Shown one piece after another: positions 8,495-15,941 of a stretch of DNA of 64,000 nt (its first letter is position 1; the number at the start of each line of letters is the position of its first letter). Position numbers and translations under genes: made by a program. The DNA is from JAJPIG01 sp035531675. GTDB lineage: Bacteria > Desulfobacterota > Binatia > Binatales > Binataceae. The stretch spans positions 1-64,000 of the forward strand of contig DATKSL010000012.1 in NCBI GenBank assembly GCA_035531675.1. The letters are read 5' to 3'. The notes beneath the pieces are model-generated. The model saw nothing but the letters and a program-made list of their open reading frames with translations, was not told where the DNA came from and made no database searches.

Positions 8495-9271
8495 TCAGTT
8501 CGGGACCATCGCCAGCACGCGCGCCGGACTGCCGCTGCCCTGCACGATCTTCAGCGGCGCGGCGATTACGATCGCGCCGCTGGCCGGCAGTTGATCGAGA
8601 TTGCACAGACTCGCCAGGCCGTACCTGCCCGCGCCGTGCATGATCGCATGGTTGGAGAAGGGCGGATCGAAAGCGCCGGATTGGCCCGCATCGGTGCCGA
8701 CGGTTTCCACTCCGACGCCTAACACCTCGCGAGCGTTGGCCAGCATCCGCGAGGTTGCGGTCTGCCAGCCCGGCGTATGCGGTCCGTCGTCGGCCATATT
8801 CAAGAACGCCGCGCCGCTCTTTTTGCTCCAGTCGGTGCGCAGCAGCACCCACGACGCTGCTGGTATCCGGCCGTGCTCGCGCTCCCATTGGAGGATATGA
8901 TCCGGCGTCACCAGGAAATCGGGATTCGCCGCCGCCTCGCGCGCGAAGTCGAGCACGCAGGCCGGCCCGACGAAGCGCCGCGGCTCGATCGTGTCGCAGG
9001 CGTTGTGCGGCAGATCCTTGCCCGTCACCCAGTGAATCGGCGCGTCGAAGTGGGTGCCGGTATGCTCGCCGATCTTCAGCACGTTCGAATAGGCGTAGGG
9101 CGCGCCCGGGTCGTACTGCGAATGAACCTCAATCGACGGCAGCGGGGTTTGCGTGAACTGGGGCGGCAGCGGAATCACCGGCGTAGCAGCCGACAGCGGT
9201 TGAGTGAGATCAACGATCCTGACGCGGCCACTGGCCAGCTCGTTGAGCAGCATCGGTAGGGCCTGGGACAT
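8495..9271 (-). CDS. cyclase-family metal-dependent hydrolase (kynurenine formamidase-like)
   Basis: A 258-residue protein of the PF04199 cyclase family. The diagnostic metal-binding motif is GEHTGTHFDAPIHW with H70, H74, D76 and H80, and the N-terminal RIVDLTQPLSAATPVIP is also typical. The fold hydrolyses formamides, lactones or cyclic amides using Zn or Mn; some family members act on gamma-lactones or on kynurenine N-formamide. No tryptophan-degradation gene is adjacent, so that specific role is not supported. It converges with the 2OG oxygenase and its upstream side faces a 428 bp spacer. Confidence 0.88.
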   Translation of the reverse strand: MSQALPMLLNELASGRVRIVDLTQPLSAATPVIPLPPQFTQTPLPSIEVHSQYDPGAPYAYSNVLKIGEHTGTHFDAPIHWVTGKDLPHNACDTIEPRRFVGPACVLDFAREAAANPDFLVTPDHILQWEREHGRIPAASWVLLRTDWSKKSGAAFLNMADDGPHTPGWQTATSRMLANAREVLGVGVETVGTDAGQSGAFDPPFSNHAIMHGAGRYGLASLCNLDQLPASGAIVIAAPLKIVQGSGSPARVLAMVPN

Positions 9272-9529
9272 CGAAGGATACCTCGCGGTTTTCTATAGCG
9301 TGTCGGGCGGTCGGATTGGAAACCGCGGCTGACGGGGCGCAAGCGTCGCGCCCGGTCAATTCGCGGCTGAGAACCGCACCCGACGCGCCGAAATCGACGC
9401 CGATCCGAAAATTCCCCATTTAACCCGATTTTTTCTGACTAATCAGTAATAGATGTGTCAAAGCGTGTCATAGCTTGATGCAATTTTATGCTTTATTCCG
9501 CCGCGGCCGGGCTTTAGCGCCGACCCCAT

Positions 9530-9557
9530 GTTGACAACTTGTCAACTTCCGTACATT
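9530..9557 (+). promoter_or_regulatory. palindrome over a -35-like box, probable promoter/operator of the DUF6197 gene
   Basis: The 9272-9699 spacer between divergent genes is locally AT-rich (9420-9495) and contains a perfect 8 bp inverted repeat, GTTGACAA-C-TTGTCAAC, at 9530-9546. TTGACA at 9531-9536 and TACATT at 9552-9557 (15 bp apart) form a plausible sigma-70 promoter for the plus-strand gene at 9700. A dyad lying on a -35 box is typical of repressor operators; the regulator is unknown. I see no gene in the rest of the spacer. Confidence 0.4.
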
Positions 9558-9699
9558 GGTGCTGCGCAGACTTGATTGCGGCGCTGGCGACGGCAGGCCA
9601 GCCGGTTCTTCCGGAACGGCCACCGCAGCGAAGCTTGCGCCAAGCACAGGCATTGGCGCGGCGCCCGAGGTGCGGGCGGCGCGGCCGAGGGGGAGTTTT

Positions 9700-10143
9700 A
9701 TGCATCGGTTAGTGAAGGTTCTGGTTAGCGCGCTCGAACTGATTTCCGATGAAAAGCACTGGGCCAAGGGAGCGGGGGCGGTGGATGGCAGCGGGGCGCC
9801 GGTCAAGACCAGCGACCGGCGCGCGGTCGCGTGGTGCGCGGTCGGCGCCCTGGAGCGTGCCGCGGGCGACGACAACGAGCTGTTCGAGAGCGCCCTGGTG
9901 TTCCTGCAAAAGGCCAGTTTACAGCTATTTAGATGCGATCCGGCGGTGATCAATGACCGCACGAATCACGGCGGGCTGGTCGAGCTGTATACCCGGGCGA
10001 TTCAGCTCGCGAGCCGCGAGCGCCAATACTGGCGGGCCGGACGGACTGCCAGCTCGCGGCGGCGCGCCGCGGGCGACGGCGGCTACGCCCAGGGGCAGCT
10101 GCGGCTGGTGGCGACGCTGGCCGACGTGCGCGAGGCGATTTGA
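9700..10143 (+). CDS. DUF6197 family protein
   Basis: A 147-residue cytosolic protein without known biochemical function. It resembles DUF6197: ALELISDEKHWAKGA near residues 11-25, WCAVGAL at 45-51, and VINDR at 83-87, which matches the family's conserved asparagine-aspartate segment. The start at 9700 follows a GAGGGGGAG ribosome site; an upstream ATG at 9556 in the same frame gives only low-complexity sequence. The C-terminus is arginine-rich. Family members are scattered through actinobacteria and proteobacteria as accessory genes. It appears to be the first of a run of small genes, with a palindrome-bearing promoter candidate at 9530. Confidence 0.6.
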   Translation: MHRLVKVLVSALELISDEKHWAKGAGAVDGSGAPVKTSDRRAVAWCAVGALERAAGDDNELFESALVFLQKASLQLFRCDPAVINDRTNHGGLVELYTRAIQLASRERQYWRAGRTASSRRRAAGDGGYAQGQLRLVATLADVREAI

Positions 10144-10306
10144 TCGCGCGCGGGACCGCTGCGGCGCTGCGCGCGACGCCAAGGCCGGCGCCGGCCTCGG
10201 CATGCGCGGGAGCGCGCCGGCGCGGCCTGCCAACGGCCGCCCGGCATCGCCCGGTAGTTGACTGGTTGTCACATCGGCGCAACCATGTGCACGGTCGTGG
10301 CGAGAT

Positions 10307-10340
10307 GGAGCGAGGCGGAGCGAGGGGGAGCGAGGCGGAG
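10307..10340 (+). repeat. 10 bp tandem repeat, 3.4 copies, in a leader
   Basis: GGAGCGAGGC or its G variant is repeated at 10307, 10317 and 10327, with a last GGAG at 10337-10340. Each copy has a Shine-Dalgarno core, and the last is 8 bases before the ATG at 10349. Replication slippage here could change ribosome-site number or spacing for the gene that follows. Confidence 0.7.
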
Positions 10341-10348
10341 AACGATCG

Positions 10349-10633
10349 ATGGATAGTGAGTACGACGATCTCGCCGAGCACCTGATGACGGCGCTGGTCC
10401 TGACCCTGGCGCATGATCTGGCGTTCGAAAGCCGGCGCAAGGGCGTCAGCGGACGCGACTATATCGGCGACGCGGTGGAGCTTATCCTGCAGACCCGGCC
10501 GCGAATCCTCGAACTGCTGCGCTGCCGTCGCGCGGCGTCGCGCAGCGTCGCCGGCGTGGCGAGCGACAAGCCCGGCCGCACCGGACTTCCGGAGGGTCGA
10601 CTTCCGGAGGGTCGACTTCCGGAGGGTCACTGA
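10349..10633 (+). CDS. small uncharacterised protein with LPEGR tandem tail
   Basis: A 94-residue protein with no family I recognise. Residues 1-60 look like a helical domain (DDLAEHLMTALVLTLAHDLAF, DAVELILQTRPRILELL); the C-terminus is arginine-rich and ends in three copies of LPEGR/H made by a 15 bp DNA repeat. It begins 8 bases after a repeated GGAG tract. No transmembrane segment or signal peptide is visible. It lies downstream of the DUF6197 gene and converges with the gene ending at 10702. It could be a DNA-binding or chaperone-like helper, but that is speculation; coding status rests on the ribosome site and helical pattern. Confidence 0.5.
   Translation: MDSEYDDLAEHLMTALVLTLAHDLAFESRRKGVSGRDYIGDAVELILQTRPRILELLRCRRAASRSVAGVASDKPGRTGLPEGRLPEGRLPEGH
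10585..10629 (+). repeat. 15 bp tandem repeat, 3 copies, in frame
   Basis: Three head-to-tail copies of ACTTCCGGAGGGTCG occupy 10585-10599, 10600-10614 and 10615-10629 (last base changed). The unit is a multiple of three and encodes LPEGR at the end of the small protein starting at 10349. Each copy contains GGAGG, a strong Shine-Dalgarno core. Perfect identity points to recent slippage. Confidence 0.9.
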
Positions 10634-10701
10634 TGAGCCTGGCGCCCGGCGCGCGACCCGACGATGGCGCGCAACTGCAGGGTCTTCGCTGGCCGGCGGG
10701 T

Positions 10702-11436
10702 TTACGGCGCCGCCGCGACTATGCCGGCATCGTCGAAGTCGAGGCGGGCGGGTTCAACCCGATGAACCGCGGCCACCGGTGCGATCGCGGGAAAGGGGCT
10801 GCGATTGGAAGCCTGCGGGCCGAGGCCGAGAAAATCCTTGACCCGGATCGCCCCGCGTTCATCGGGCACGCCCGAGGTCATGCGCGACAGGACCTTGGTC
10901 AGCCGTGCCATCGGCTCGCCTTCGAGCACCAGCGCCTGCACGCGCACCTCGCCGCCGTCGACGGTTTCGAGATAGGGATAGGCAAAGGGTTCGCCGGCCC
11001 TGACGAAACCGGCGGTGAGATAGGAGACGGTGCGATCGACCGGGCCGACCACCATGTAGACCAGCGCGGCGCGCGGCTGCTGACGGTTGGCCGCCACCGC
11101 CGCGCCGCACCATACCAGGCTGCCGGCGCCCGGCGCGAGCGACCAGAAGTCGCTCATCTCGATTATCGAGGCGGGCGGCAGATGCGAGAGGTCGGGGCGC
11201 GGGCAGGTTTGCGGAAACATCTCGAGGTCGTGCATCGCGAGCCCTGCGATCATCGCCTCGTCGGGCTCGTCCTGATCTTCGTAGAGCGCGAAGAGTTCTC
11301 CGAACATGAGCTGAATTCGGGCCAGCTGCGAGCGCGACTTCTCCTTGAACTTCATGCCCACGCTGGCGCGGGCGCAGGCCAGCCGATCGCCGAAAATCCT
11401 TCGCTGATCAGGTGTGTCTAAAGCGCGAAGTTCCAT
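10702..11436 (-). CDS. uncharacterised protein
   Basis: A 244-residue protein with no family I recognise. Its composition is that of a real protein: an N-terminal helical part (LDTPDQRRIFGDRLACARASVGMKF with QLARIQLMFGELFALYEDQ), then an alternating hydrophobic section (SLVWCGAAVAANRQ, RAALVYMVVGPVDRTVSYLTAG) and EVRVQALVLEGEPMARL. I prefer it to the opposite-strand frame at 10633-11421, which is repetitive in Arg, Ala and Gly and looks like a shadow. The upstream spacer to 11795 would hold its promoter. It has no signal peptide or membrane helix. Its function is unknown. Confidence 0.5.
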   Translation of the reverse strand: MELRALDTPDQRRIFGDRLACARASVGMKFKEKSRSQLARIQLMFGELFALYEDQDEPDEAMIAGLAMHDLEMFPQTCPRPDLSHLPPASIIEMSDFWSLAPGAGSLVWCGAAVAANRQQPRAALVYMVVGPVDRTVSYLTAGFVRAGEPFAYPYLETVDGGEVRVQALVLEGEPMARLTKVLSRMTSGVPDERGAIRVKDFLGLGPQASNRSPFPAIAPVAAVHRVEPARLDFDDAGIVAAAP

Positions 11437-11795
11437 TCGAAGTATCTCCCTCAGTAGGTTCGTGTGAGTTCATGGGACCAGAAGTAAGCTGCAGTAAAAG
11501 ACAGTGGCGAGACGGAGGCGCACGTATACATCGCGGGTGGGGGGCGCCCGAAAATTGGCAAGACTTGACCGTTGGCGAGCGCTCGCTGACTAGCACATGC
11601 ACAGCCCGGCAATTTATTTTCGTTGCTGTAACGAAAAGTCCATCGGGATTGACGGAAAGTCAAGAGAAACGTAACTGGAAGTCATTGCCCGGCGCAAGAA
11701 ACTTCCCCGGGCCGGGCCGGCAGCGCGGGGGCTTGCTAGCTTTCTGTCAAGAGTATTAGACTGCCAGTCAGTTCGAGGGCGAGGGGGACCGAAAC
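11437..11795. other. 359 bp spacer between divergent genes
   Basis: The spacer separates the minus-strand gene ending upstream at 11436 from the TTG-started protease gene at 11796. It is less GC-rich than its surroundings, has a GC-rich patch near 11700-11733, and shows GAGGGGG at 11781, which is the ribosome site for the next gene. TTGCTA (about 11733) and TATTAG (about 11754) could be a weak promoter. I see no convincing gene, tRNA or riboswitch. Confidence 0.4.
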
Positions 11796-12596
11796 TTGGG
11801 GGCACGTAGACGCTCCATATTTGATTCCTTACTGAGCGAAATCCTGGATGCCGAGCAGGACCGGCCGGTTAGTGGACCGATCCGTCCCGAGCAGACCGCC
11901 GCCGAAATCAAAGCGCTTACGAAGCTCGACTACGCCGAGGGCTTGCGCCGCTGCCTCAACCACCAAGAGGTTGCCGAGATAGTCAGCATCGCCCGCAAAC
12001 AGGTGTGGCCGCGGCTCAACGATCAGGCCATGGAGCTGCTGTCGCCGGCCGAGTTCGCCCGCCGATGGTCGCCGCTCGGGGTCGATTTCAAGACCGCCGA
12101 CTGGACCTGGCCCGAAGGGCTGGCGCTGCTCGGAGTTTACCTGCGCAAGACCCGGGGCGTCCTCAAACGCCCGGTGATCTGCATCAATACCGCGCATCAT
12201 CCGCTGATGGTCGGAGTCTCGTTCGACCACGAGATGGGACATCATCTGACCGCGCAGATTTTCGACTCCAAGGACGACGCTCAATTCCTCCAGTACACCG
12301 GCTACGCCGCTCATCTGAGCGACCCGGCGGAGCTGGCGGCTGACGTGATGGTAACCCTGGCCGGGTATCCGCAGCGACAAGCGCGCCGGCTGTTCGCGAG
12401 CGCCGGCAAGGAACCGGGCGCCAGGAAAGGGCAAGCCACCGCCTCTGCTCTTGAGCAGGCGGTCGCCTATATCGCGAAGCGTTACGGTCTGGATTTCAGT
12501 GCGGAATTTGCAACCGAGAAGAAGCTTCAGTGTCTGGCGGCGTTGATCCACTACACGAGGTTGAGGCAAGCCCTGCTCGACGAATACGACATATGA
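11796..12596 (+). CDS. ImmA/IrrE-type metallopeptidase
   Basis: A 266-residue zinc peptidase of the ImmA/IrrE type. The catalytic HExxH motif is H145-E146-M-G-H149 in FDHEMGHHL, and E179 in DPAELAADVM is the likely third ligand. Such enzymes cleave a partner repressor, often after stress or DNA damage. The partner is almost certainly the XRE gene that follows, because the stop and the next ATG overlap as ATGA. The start is TTG at 11796, supported by GAGGGGG eight bases upstream; no in-frame ATG occurs until residue 79. The N-terminal 90 residues have no motif I know. Similar pairs occur in mobile elements and stress regulons. Confidence 0.78.
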   Translation: MGARRRSIFDSLLSEILDAEQDRPVSGPIRPEQTAAEIKALTKLDYAEGLRRCLNHQEVAEIVSIARKQVWPRLNDQAMELLSPAEFARRWSPLGVDFKTADWTWPEGLALLGVYLRKTRGVLKRPVICINTAHHPLMVGVSFDHEMGHHLTAQIFDSKDDAQFLQYTGYAAHLSDPAELAADVMVTLAGYPQRQARRLFASAGKEPGARKGQATASALEQAVAYIAKRYGLDFSAEFATEKKLQCLAALIHYTRLRQALLDEYDI

Positions 12597-13030
12597 AACA
12601 GACCAAATCGCTCGGAAAGATGCTGAAGGAACGCCGCATCAAGCTGGGGCTGACGCAGCGCGTGCTGGCCGAACAGGTCGGTATCAAGGCCAGCCACGTG
12701 GCCTATATCGAGAGCGGACGGCGCCGGCCGTCGCTGCCGCTGATGGAACGGATGGCGACGGTGCTGGACCTCGACCGTCGCGAACTGTTCGTGCTCGCGC
12801 ATCCCGAGGCCAAGGGCATGATCGACAGCGGTGCGCCGCCGTCGAGGCCGGAAGCGCCGCCCTCGACCGGCGACGCCTGGCAACAGTTTGTCAACGATCG
12901 CTCGTTGCTGGCGCGCTACAACGTTACCCAGCGCGAGTTGAAGGCGCTCAAACAGCTGAGCCTGTTAGGCTACGTGCTGACCTCGCGTGAATTCCTGGCC
13001 ATCCTCAGCCTGATTCGCACCGCTCCGTAA
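12593..13030 (+). CDS. XRE-family helix-turn-helix regulator
   Basis: A 145-residue repressor-type protein. Residues 7-60 form a lambda-Cro/C1 HTH (LGKMLKERRIKLGLTQ, LAEQVGIKASHVAYIESGRR, PLMERMATVLDL). After a proline-rich linker (APPSRPEAPPSTG) the C-terminal 50 residues (DRSLLARYNVTQRELKALKQL) form a second helical domain that may be the oligomerisation or protease-recognition part. Its ATG overlaps the stop of the ImmA/IrrE peptidase gene (ATGA), so the two are translationally coupled. By analogy with ImmR/ImmA and DdrO/IrrE, it probably represses its own operon or nearby genes until cleaved. The targets are unknown. Confidence 0.85.
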   Translation: MKQTKSLGKMLKERRIKLGLTQRVLAEQVGIKASHVAYIESGRRRPSLPLMERMATVLDLDRRELFVLAHPEAKGMIDSGAPPSRPEAPPSTGDAWQQFVNDRSLLARYNVTQRELKALKQLSLLGYVLTSREFLAILSLIRTAP

Positions 13031-13270
13031 TCACCGCTTGGGGCACTCCTGCGACCGGCGCGGCGGCTCGACTGGTGGCCGCCGCTGGCGCGTAGCCCCG
13101 CTCTCGTCGCCGTAACCGCGGCGCGCTCATAAGCTTACATATCCGCGCTGTCCGACCGCCTCGCCACCCGCGCCGCCGGCCCTTTTCCCGCTCCGCAACA
13201 GCGCGCTTCGACAATCCGGCACCCGCGTCAGGAACCGCTTGGGGAGCCGATACCCGGGCTGCTCCTATGA

Positions 13271-13307
13271 TTGTCTTTCTGTCACAACCTGATTGACTGA
13301 AAGACAA
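13271..13307 (+). promoter_or_regulatory. 14 bp inverted repeat upstream of a histidine kinase
   Basis: In the 13031-13338 spacer, TTGTCTTTCTGTCA (13271-13284) and TGACTGAAAGACAA (13294-13307) form an inverted repeat with 13 of 14 positions paired and a 9 bp centre. It lies 31 bp before the kinase ATG and has no T-run, so an operator is more likely than a terminator. I see no gene in the remainder of the spacer. Confidence 0.5.
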
Positions 13308-13338
13308 CATGCTGCGAAAATTGCTCATGTGAACGGAT

Positions 13339-14646
13339 ATGAAACGCAAGCGCGGTTTGAGTGCCGTTGACGGGCGCTTGCCGGAGCGATGTAAGCGTAT
13401 GGGTAATCAACTGCTGCTCAGTGAAGAGTATCTCCGTTTGATGACCGATGATGCGAGCGAGGCCGAACAGACGCAGGCCGCGCTGGCCTCGATCGTACGC
13501 GCCTCAGCCGACGCGATTATCAGCCTGTCGAGCAACGGCCGGGTGACGAGCTGGAGCCCGGGCGCCGAGCGCCTGTACGGTATCGGCGCCGTCCAGATGC
13601 TGGGTCGCGCGCCGGCGGTTTTTTTCCGCGAAGATATTTTTCTGCGCGACGGATGCCGCCGCGATCCGGTGGCGCAAGACGGTGACAGCGTGCGGCGCTA
13701 CGAGGCGCGCCATTTCAGAAGCAACGGCACGGCGCTCGAGGTGGCGGTGGCGCTCTCGCCGATCCGGGATTGCGATGACGCGATGGTGGGCGTGGTCGCG
13801 GTGATAAGCGATCTCAGCGAACGCAAACGGGCCGCCCTCGAGCTGACCAGGGCGCAGGCGGCGGCGCAGGAGGCGGCGCGGCTCAAGGCGGCGATCCTCT
13901 CGAACATCAGTCACGAGATTCGCACCCCGCTCAACATCATCCTGGGCTACGCCGAGGTCATCAACGATTATTTTGCCGGCCAGGGCGATGCGAGCCAGAG
14001 CGACGCGCTCGACGCGATCATGCGTGCCGGCGACCGCCTGTGCACCACGATTCAGGAGGTGCTGGATATCTCGAAGATCGAGGCGGGGCACTTCGAGACC
14101 CGGCCGGTGCGAATCGAACTCGATCGGCTGCTGGGCAAGCAGCTCCCGGAATTGGCCGCCGCGGCGCGCCGCAAGGGGCTCGAATTCGAGTGCCTCATCG
14201 AGCGGCCCGGCGTGGCGGTGATGTTCGACGAGTACTGCCTGACGCGCGCGCTGGCGACGCTCGTCGACAACGCCATCAAGTTCACGCCGCGCGGCAAGGT
14301 GAGCGCGCGGCTCTACGTCGATAGTCACGGCAGCCTGTGCCTGGAGGTCCGTGATTCGGGAATCGGTATCGCCCCGCGCCATCTGGCACGGCTGTTCGAG
14401 CCGTTTTCGCAGGAGCAGGCCGGCTCCGATCGCGGTTTCGAGGGCATGGGACTGGGGTTGTCGTTATGCCGCCGCTACCTCGAATTGAACGGTGCGCTGG
14501 TCTCGGTCGAAAGCACCGAGGGCGCGGGCAGTGCTTTCACGATCCGGTTCCGCAGCTACGAGCAGGCGCTGCGCGTCCGTCCGGCTGCGGCCGCCAGCGC
14601 CGGGCCGACGCCGCGACGCGCCTGGCTGGCGCAGTTCTCCTACTAG
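13339..14646 (+). CDS. PAS-domain sensor histidine kinase (soluble)
   Basis: A 435-residue kinase without membrane segments, therefore probably cytosolic. A PAS domain spans about residues 45-165 (ADAIISLSSNGRVTSWSPGAERLYG). HisKA carries the phospho-acceptor H192 in SNISHEIRTPLN, and HATPase_c shows N311 (DNAIKFTPRGK), DSGIGI at 339-344 and GMGLGLSL at 369-376. The sequence looks fully active. No response regulator is adjacent, so it is an orphan kinase. The ATG at 13339 is used; an in-frame ATG at 13399 with GGAG upstream is an alternative that would keep all domains. A 14 bp inverted repeat lies just upstream. Confidence 0.9.
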   Translation: MKRKRGLSAVDGRLPERCKRMGNQLLLSEEYLRLMTDDASEAEQTQAALASIVRASADAIISLSSNGRVTSWSPGAERLYGIGAVQMLGRAPAVFFREDIFLRDGCRRDPVAQDGDSVRRYEARHFRSNGTALEVAVALSPIRDCDDAMVGVVAVISDLSERKRAALELTRAQAAAQEAARLKAAILSNISHEIRTPLNIILGYAEVINDYFAGQGDASQSDALDAIMRAGDRLCTTIQEVLDISKIEAGHFETRPVRIELDRLLGKQLPELAAAARRKGLEFECLIERPGVAVMFDEYCLTRALATLVDNAIKFTPRGKVSARLYVDSHGSLCLEVRDSGIGIAPRHLARLFEPFSQEQAGSDRGFEGMGLGLSLCRRYLELNGALVSVESTEGAGSAFTIRFRSYEQALRVRPAAAASAGPTPRRAWLAQFSY

Positions 14647-14794
14647 GTCCGGTCGGCCGCCCATTTGCTCCCCTTCGGCCGACGATGATAAGCGTCGGAT
14701 GCGGCCCGGTCGGCCCGCTTTGCAGGGGGCTCGTCGCCCGCGCGCGAAGCGTGTAAGAATCGAGTTGCAGCCGGATCGAAGGAGGAACCCATCG

Positions 14795-15337
14795 ATGCCC
14801 ACGATCACCGATCGCTCGACCAAAGGCCCGCTGCTCGACATCAGCCGCCTGGGCCATGGCACCCTCGAAAGCGTCGACCTGGCGAAAACGCGCCGCTTTT
14901 ACGAAGAGGTGCTGGGCTTCGATGTCGTCCAGACCAGCCCGATCTCGCTCCTGATCCGCAAGGGCTACGACCATACCTATGCGGTGGTCGAGACTGGTCG
15001 GGAAGCGCAGCAGCAGGAGCTGCTCAATCACAATGGCCTCGAGGTCGAGGGTAACGAGGCGGTCGATCGCTGCTACGAGCAGTTGATGCAGGTCAAGGAC
15101 GAGTACGGTATCCGCAAGCTCCAGCGGCCGCACAAGCAGCACGGCAACTACGCCTTCTATTTCATGGACCTCGACGGCAACTGGTGGGAAATCGTCTCGG
15201 TCGGGCCGGGCGGCTACGCTGACGCGTTTCGCGATCGCAGCTACGATCTCACCGGTCGCCACGACGTCGAGATCCCGAAATCGACCCACGTCAACGACCC
15301 CGAGGTCCGGGCCCGGCTGTCGCGCGACAACGCCTGA
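14795..15337 (+). CDS. VOC family (glyoxalase/dioxygenase fold) metalloprotein
   Basis: A 180-residue vicinal-oxygen-chelate protein with two beta-alpha-beta-beta-beta modules: LGHGTLESVDLAKTRRFYEEVLGF at residues 19-42 and HGNYAFYFMDLDGNWWEIV at 116-134. Likely metal ligands are H21, H79 and E132. The start at 14795 follows GGAGGA at 14781. Family members include extradiol dioxygenases, glyoxalases and epimerases; the single-module size and DxDGNWWE motif favour a glyoxalase-like or small dioxygenase role. No neighbour fixes a pathway. Confidence 0.87.
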   Translation: MPTITDRSTKGPLLDISRLGHGTLESVDLAKTRRFYEEVLGFDVVQTSPISLLIRKGYDHTYAVVETGREAQQQELLNHNGLEVEGNEAVDRCYEQLMQVKDEYGIRKLQRPHKQHGNYAFYFMDLDGNWWEIVSVGPGGYADAFRDRSYDLTGRHDVEIPKSTHVNDPEVRARLSRDNA

Positions 15338-15589
15338 GCGCGCCACCCGTCGTTTGTACCTCTCGCTCCGTCCCGGTGGGTCAAGCTTCGCCGCTTCTCG
15401 GCGCTTGGCCGGTCAGCCGGCGCTGCCTCCTCCGGACACATTCGCGATACATCGAGCGGTCTCTTGCGGCCCGCTTTTTGGCAGATCGGGAGCGATTAGC
15501 TTTGGTCATCAAAGATTATCTAAGCTAAGCTTGATTGGTCCGATGATTGCTCTTATCCGGGTAGTAAATCGCTAGCCGGAGGAAAATAA

Positions 15590-15796
15590 ATGCATTTTAG
15601 CGAGGCAATTCAGCAAGCTCGCAGGCCGCTCGAAAAATACGGCCTTATCACGGCGGGTGCGGGACTGGTGCTGGCGGTCCTGTCGCGGACTTCCGGCCTC
15701 GAAGGGCTGGGGGTGTTTATGTTGCTCGGCGGCCTAATCGCGGCGGGAGTCGGCTCGGCCGGCGCCTGGATAGATCGGCAAAAATCGGTAATGTGA
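15590..15796 (+). CDS. small two-helix membrane protein
   Basis: A 68-residue protein with a charged N-terminus, two hydrophobic stretches (about residues 19-33, LITAGAGLVLAVLSR, and 40-60, GVFMLLGGLIAAGVGSAGAWI) and a charged tail. A strong GGAGGA ribosome site at 15578-15583 lies 6 bases before the ATG, which supports expression. It is probably a small inner-membrane protein of unknown role. The 250 bp upstream spacer is AT-rich near 15500-15560 and may contain its promoter. Confidence 0.65.
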   Translation: MHFSEAIQQARRPLEKYGLITAGAGLVLAVLSRTSGLEGLGVFMLLGGLIAAGVGSAGAWIDRQKSVM

Positions 15797-15851
15797 GACC
15801 CGCCGGCCGATAGGCGCGAGGGCGAGGTCTTCGTCGCTGCTGCGAAAAAAC

Positions 15852-15927
15852 CGGGATTCTTCGCTCCGCAGACTGCGCTCAGAATGACAGGAGAGCCTTG
15901 TCATTCTGAGCGCAGCGGGGAACCCCG
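15852..15927. repeat. dispersed palindromic intergenic element, copy A
   Basis: The arm 15853-15889 (GGATTCTTCGC ... TCAGAATGACA) is inverted against 15899-15927 (TTGTCATTCTGAGCGCAG ...). The shared core is TGTCATTCTGAGCGCAG. The same core appears inverted at 56525-56605, degenerately at 29152-29215 and as a half at 4339-4351. All copies are intergenic, which fits a REP-like or MITE-like family. Confidence 0.8.
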
Positions 15928-15941
15928 ACGATTGCCGGCGT

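Noticed and set aside
10633..11421. 262-residue plus-strand frame opposite 10702-11436
   Set aside because: Rich in Gly, Arg, Ala and His with no pattern of a folded protein; the minus-strand frame looks more like a protein. The choice is moderate in confidence.
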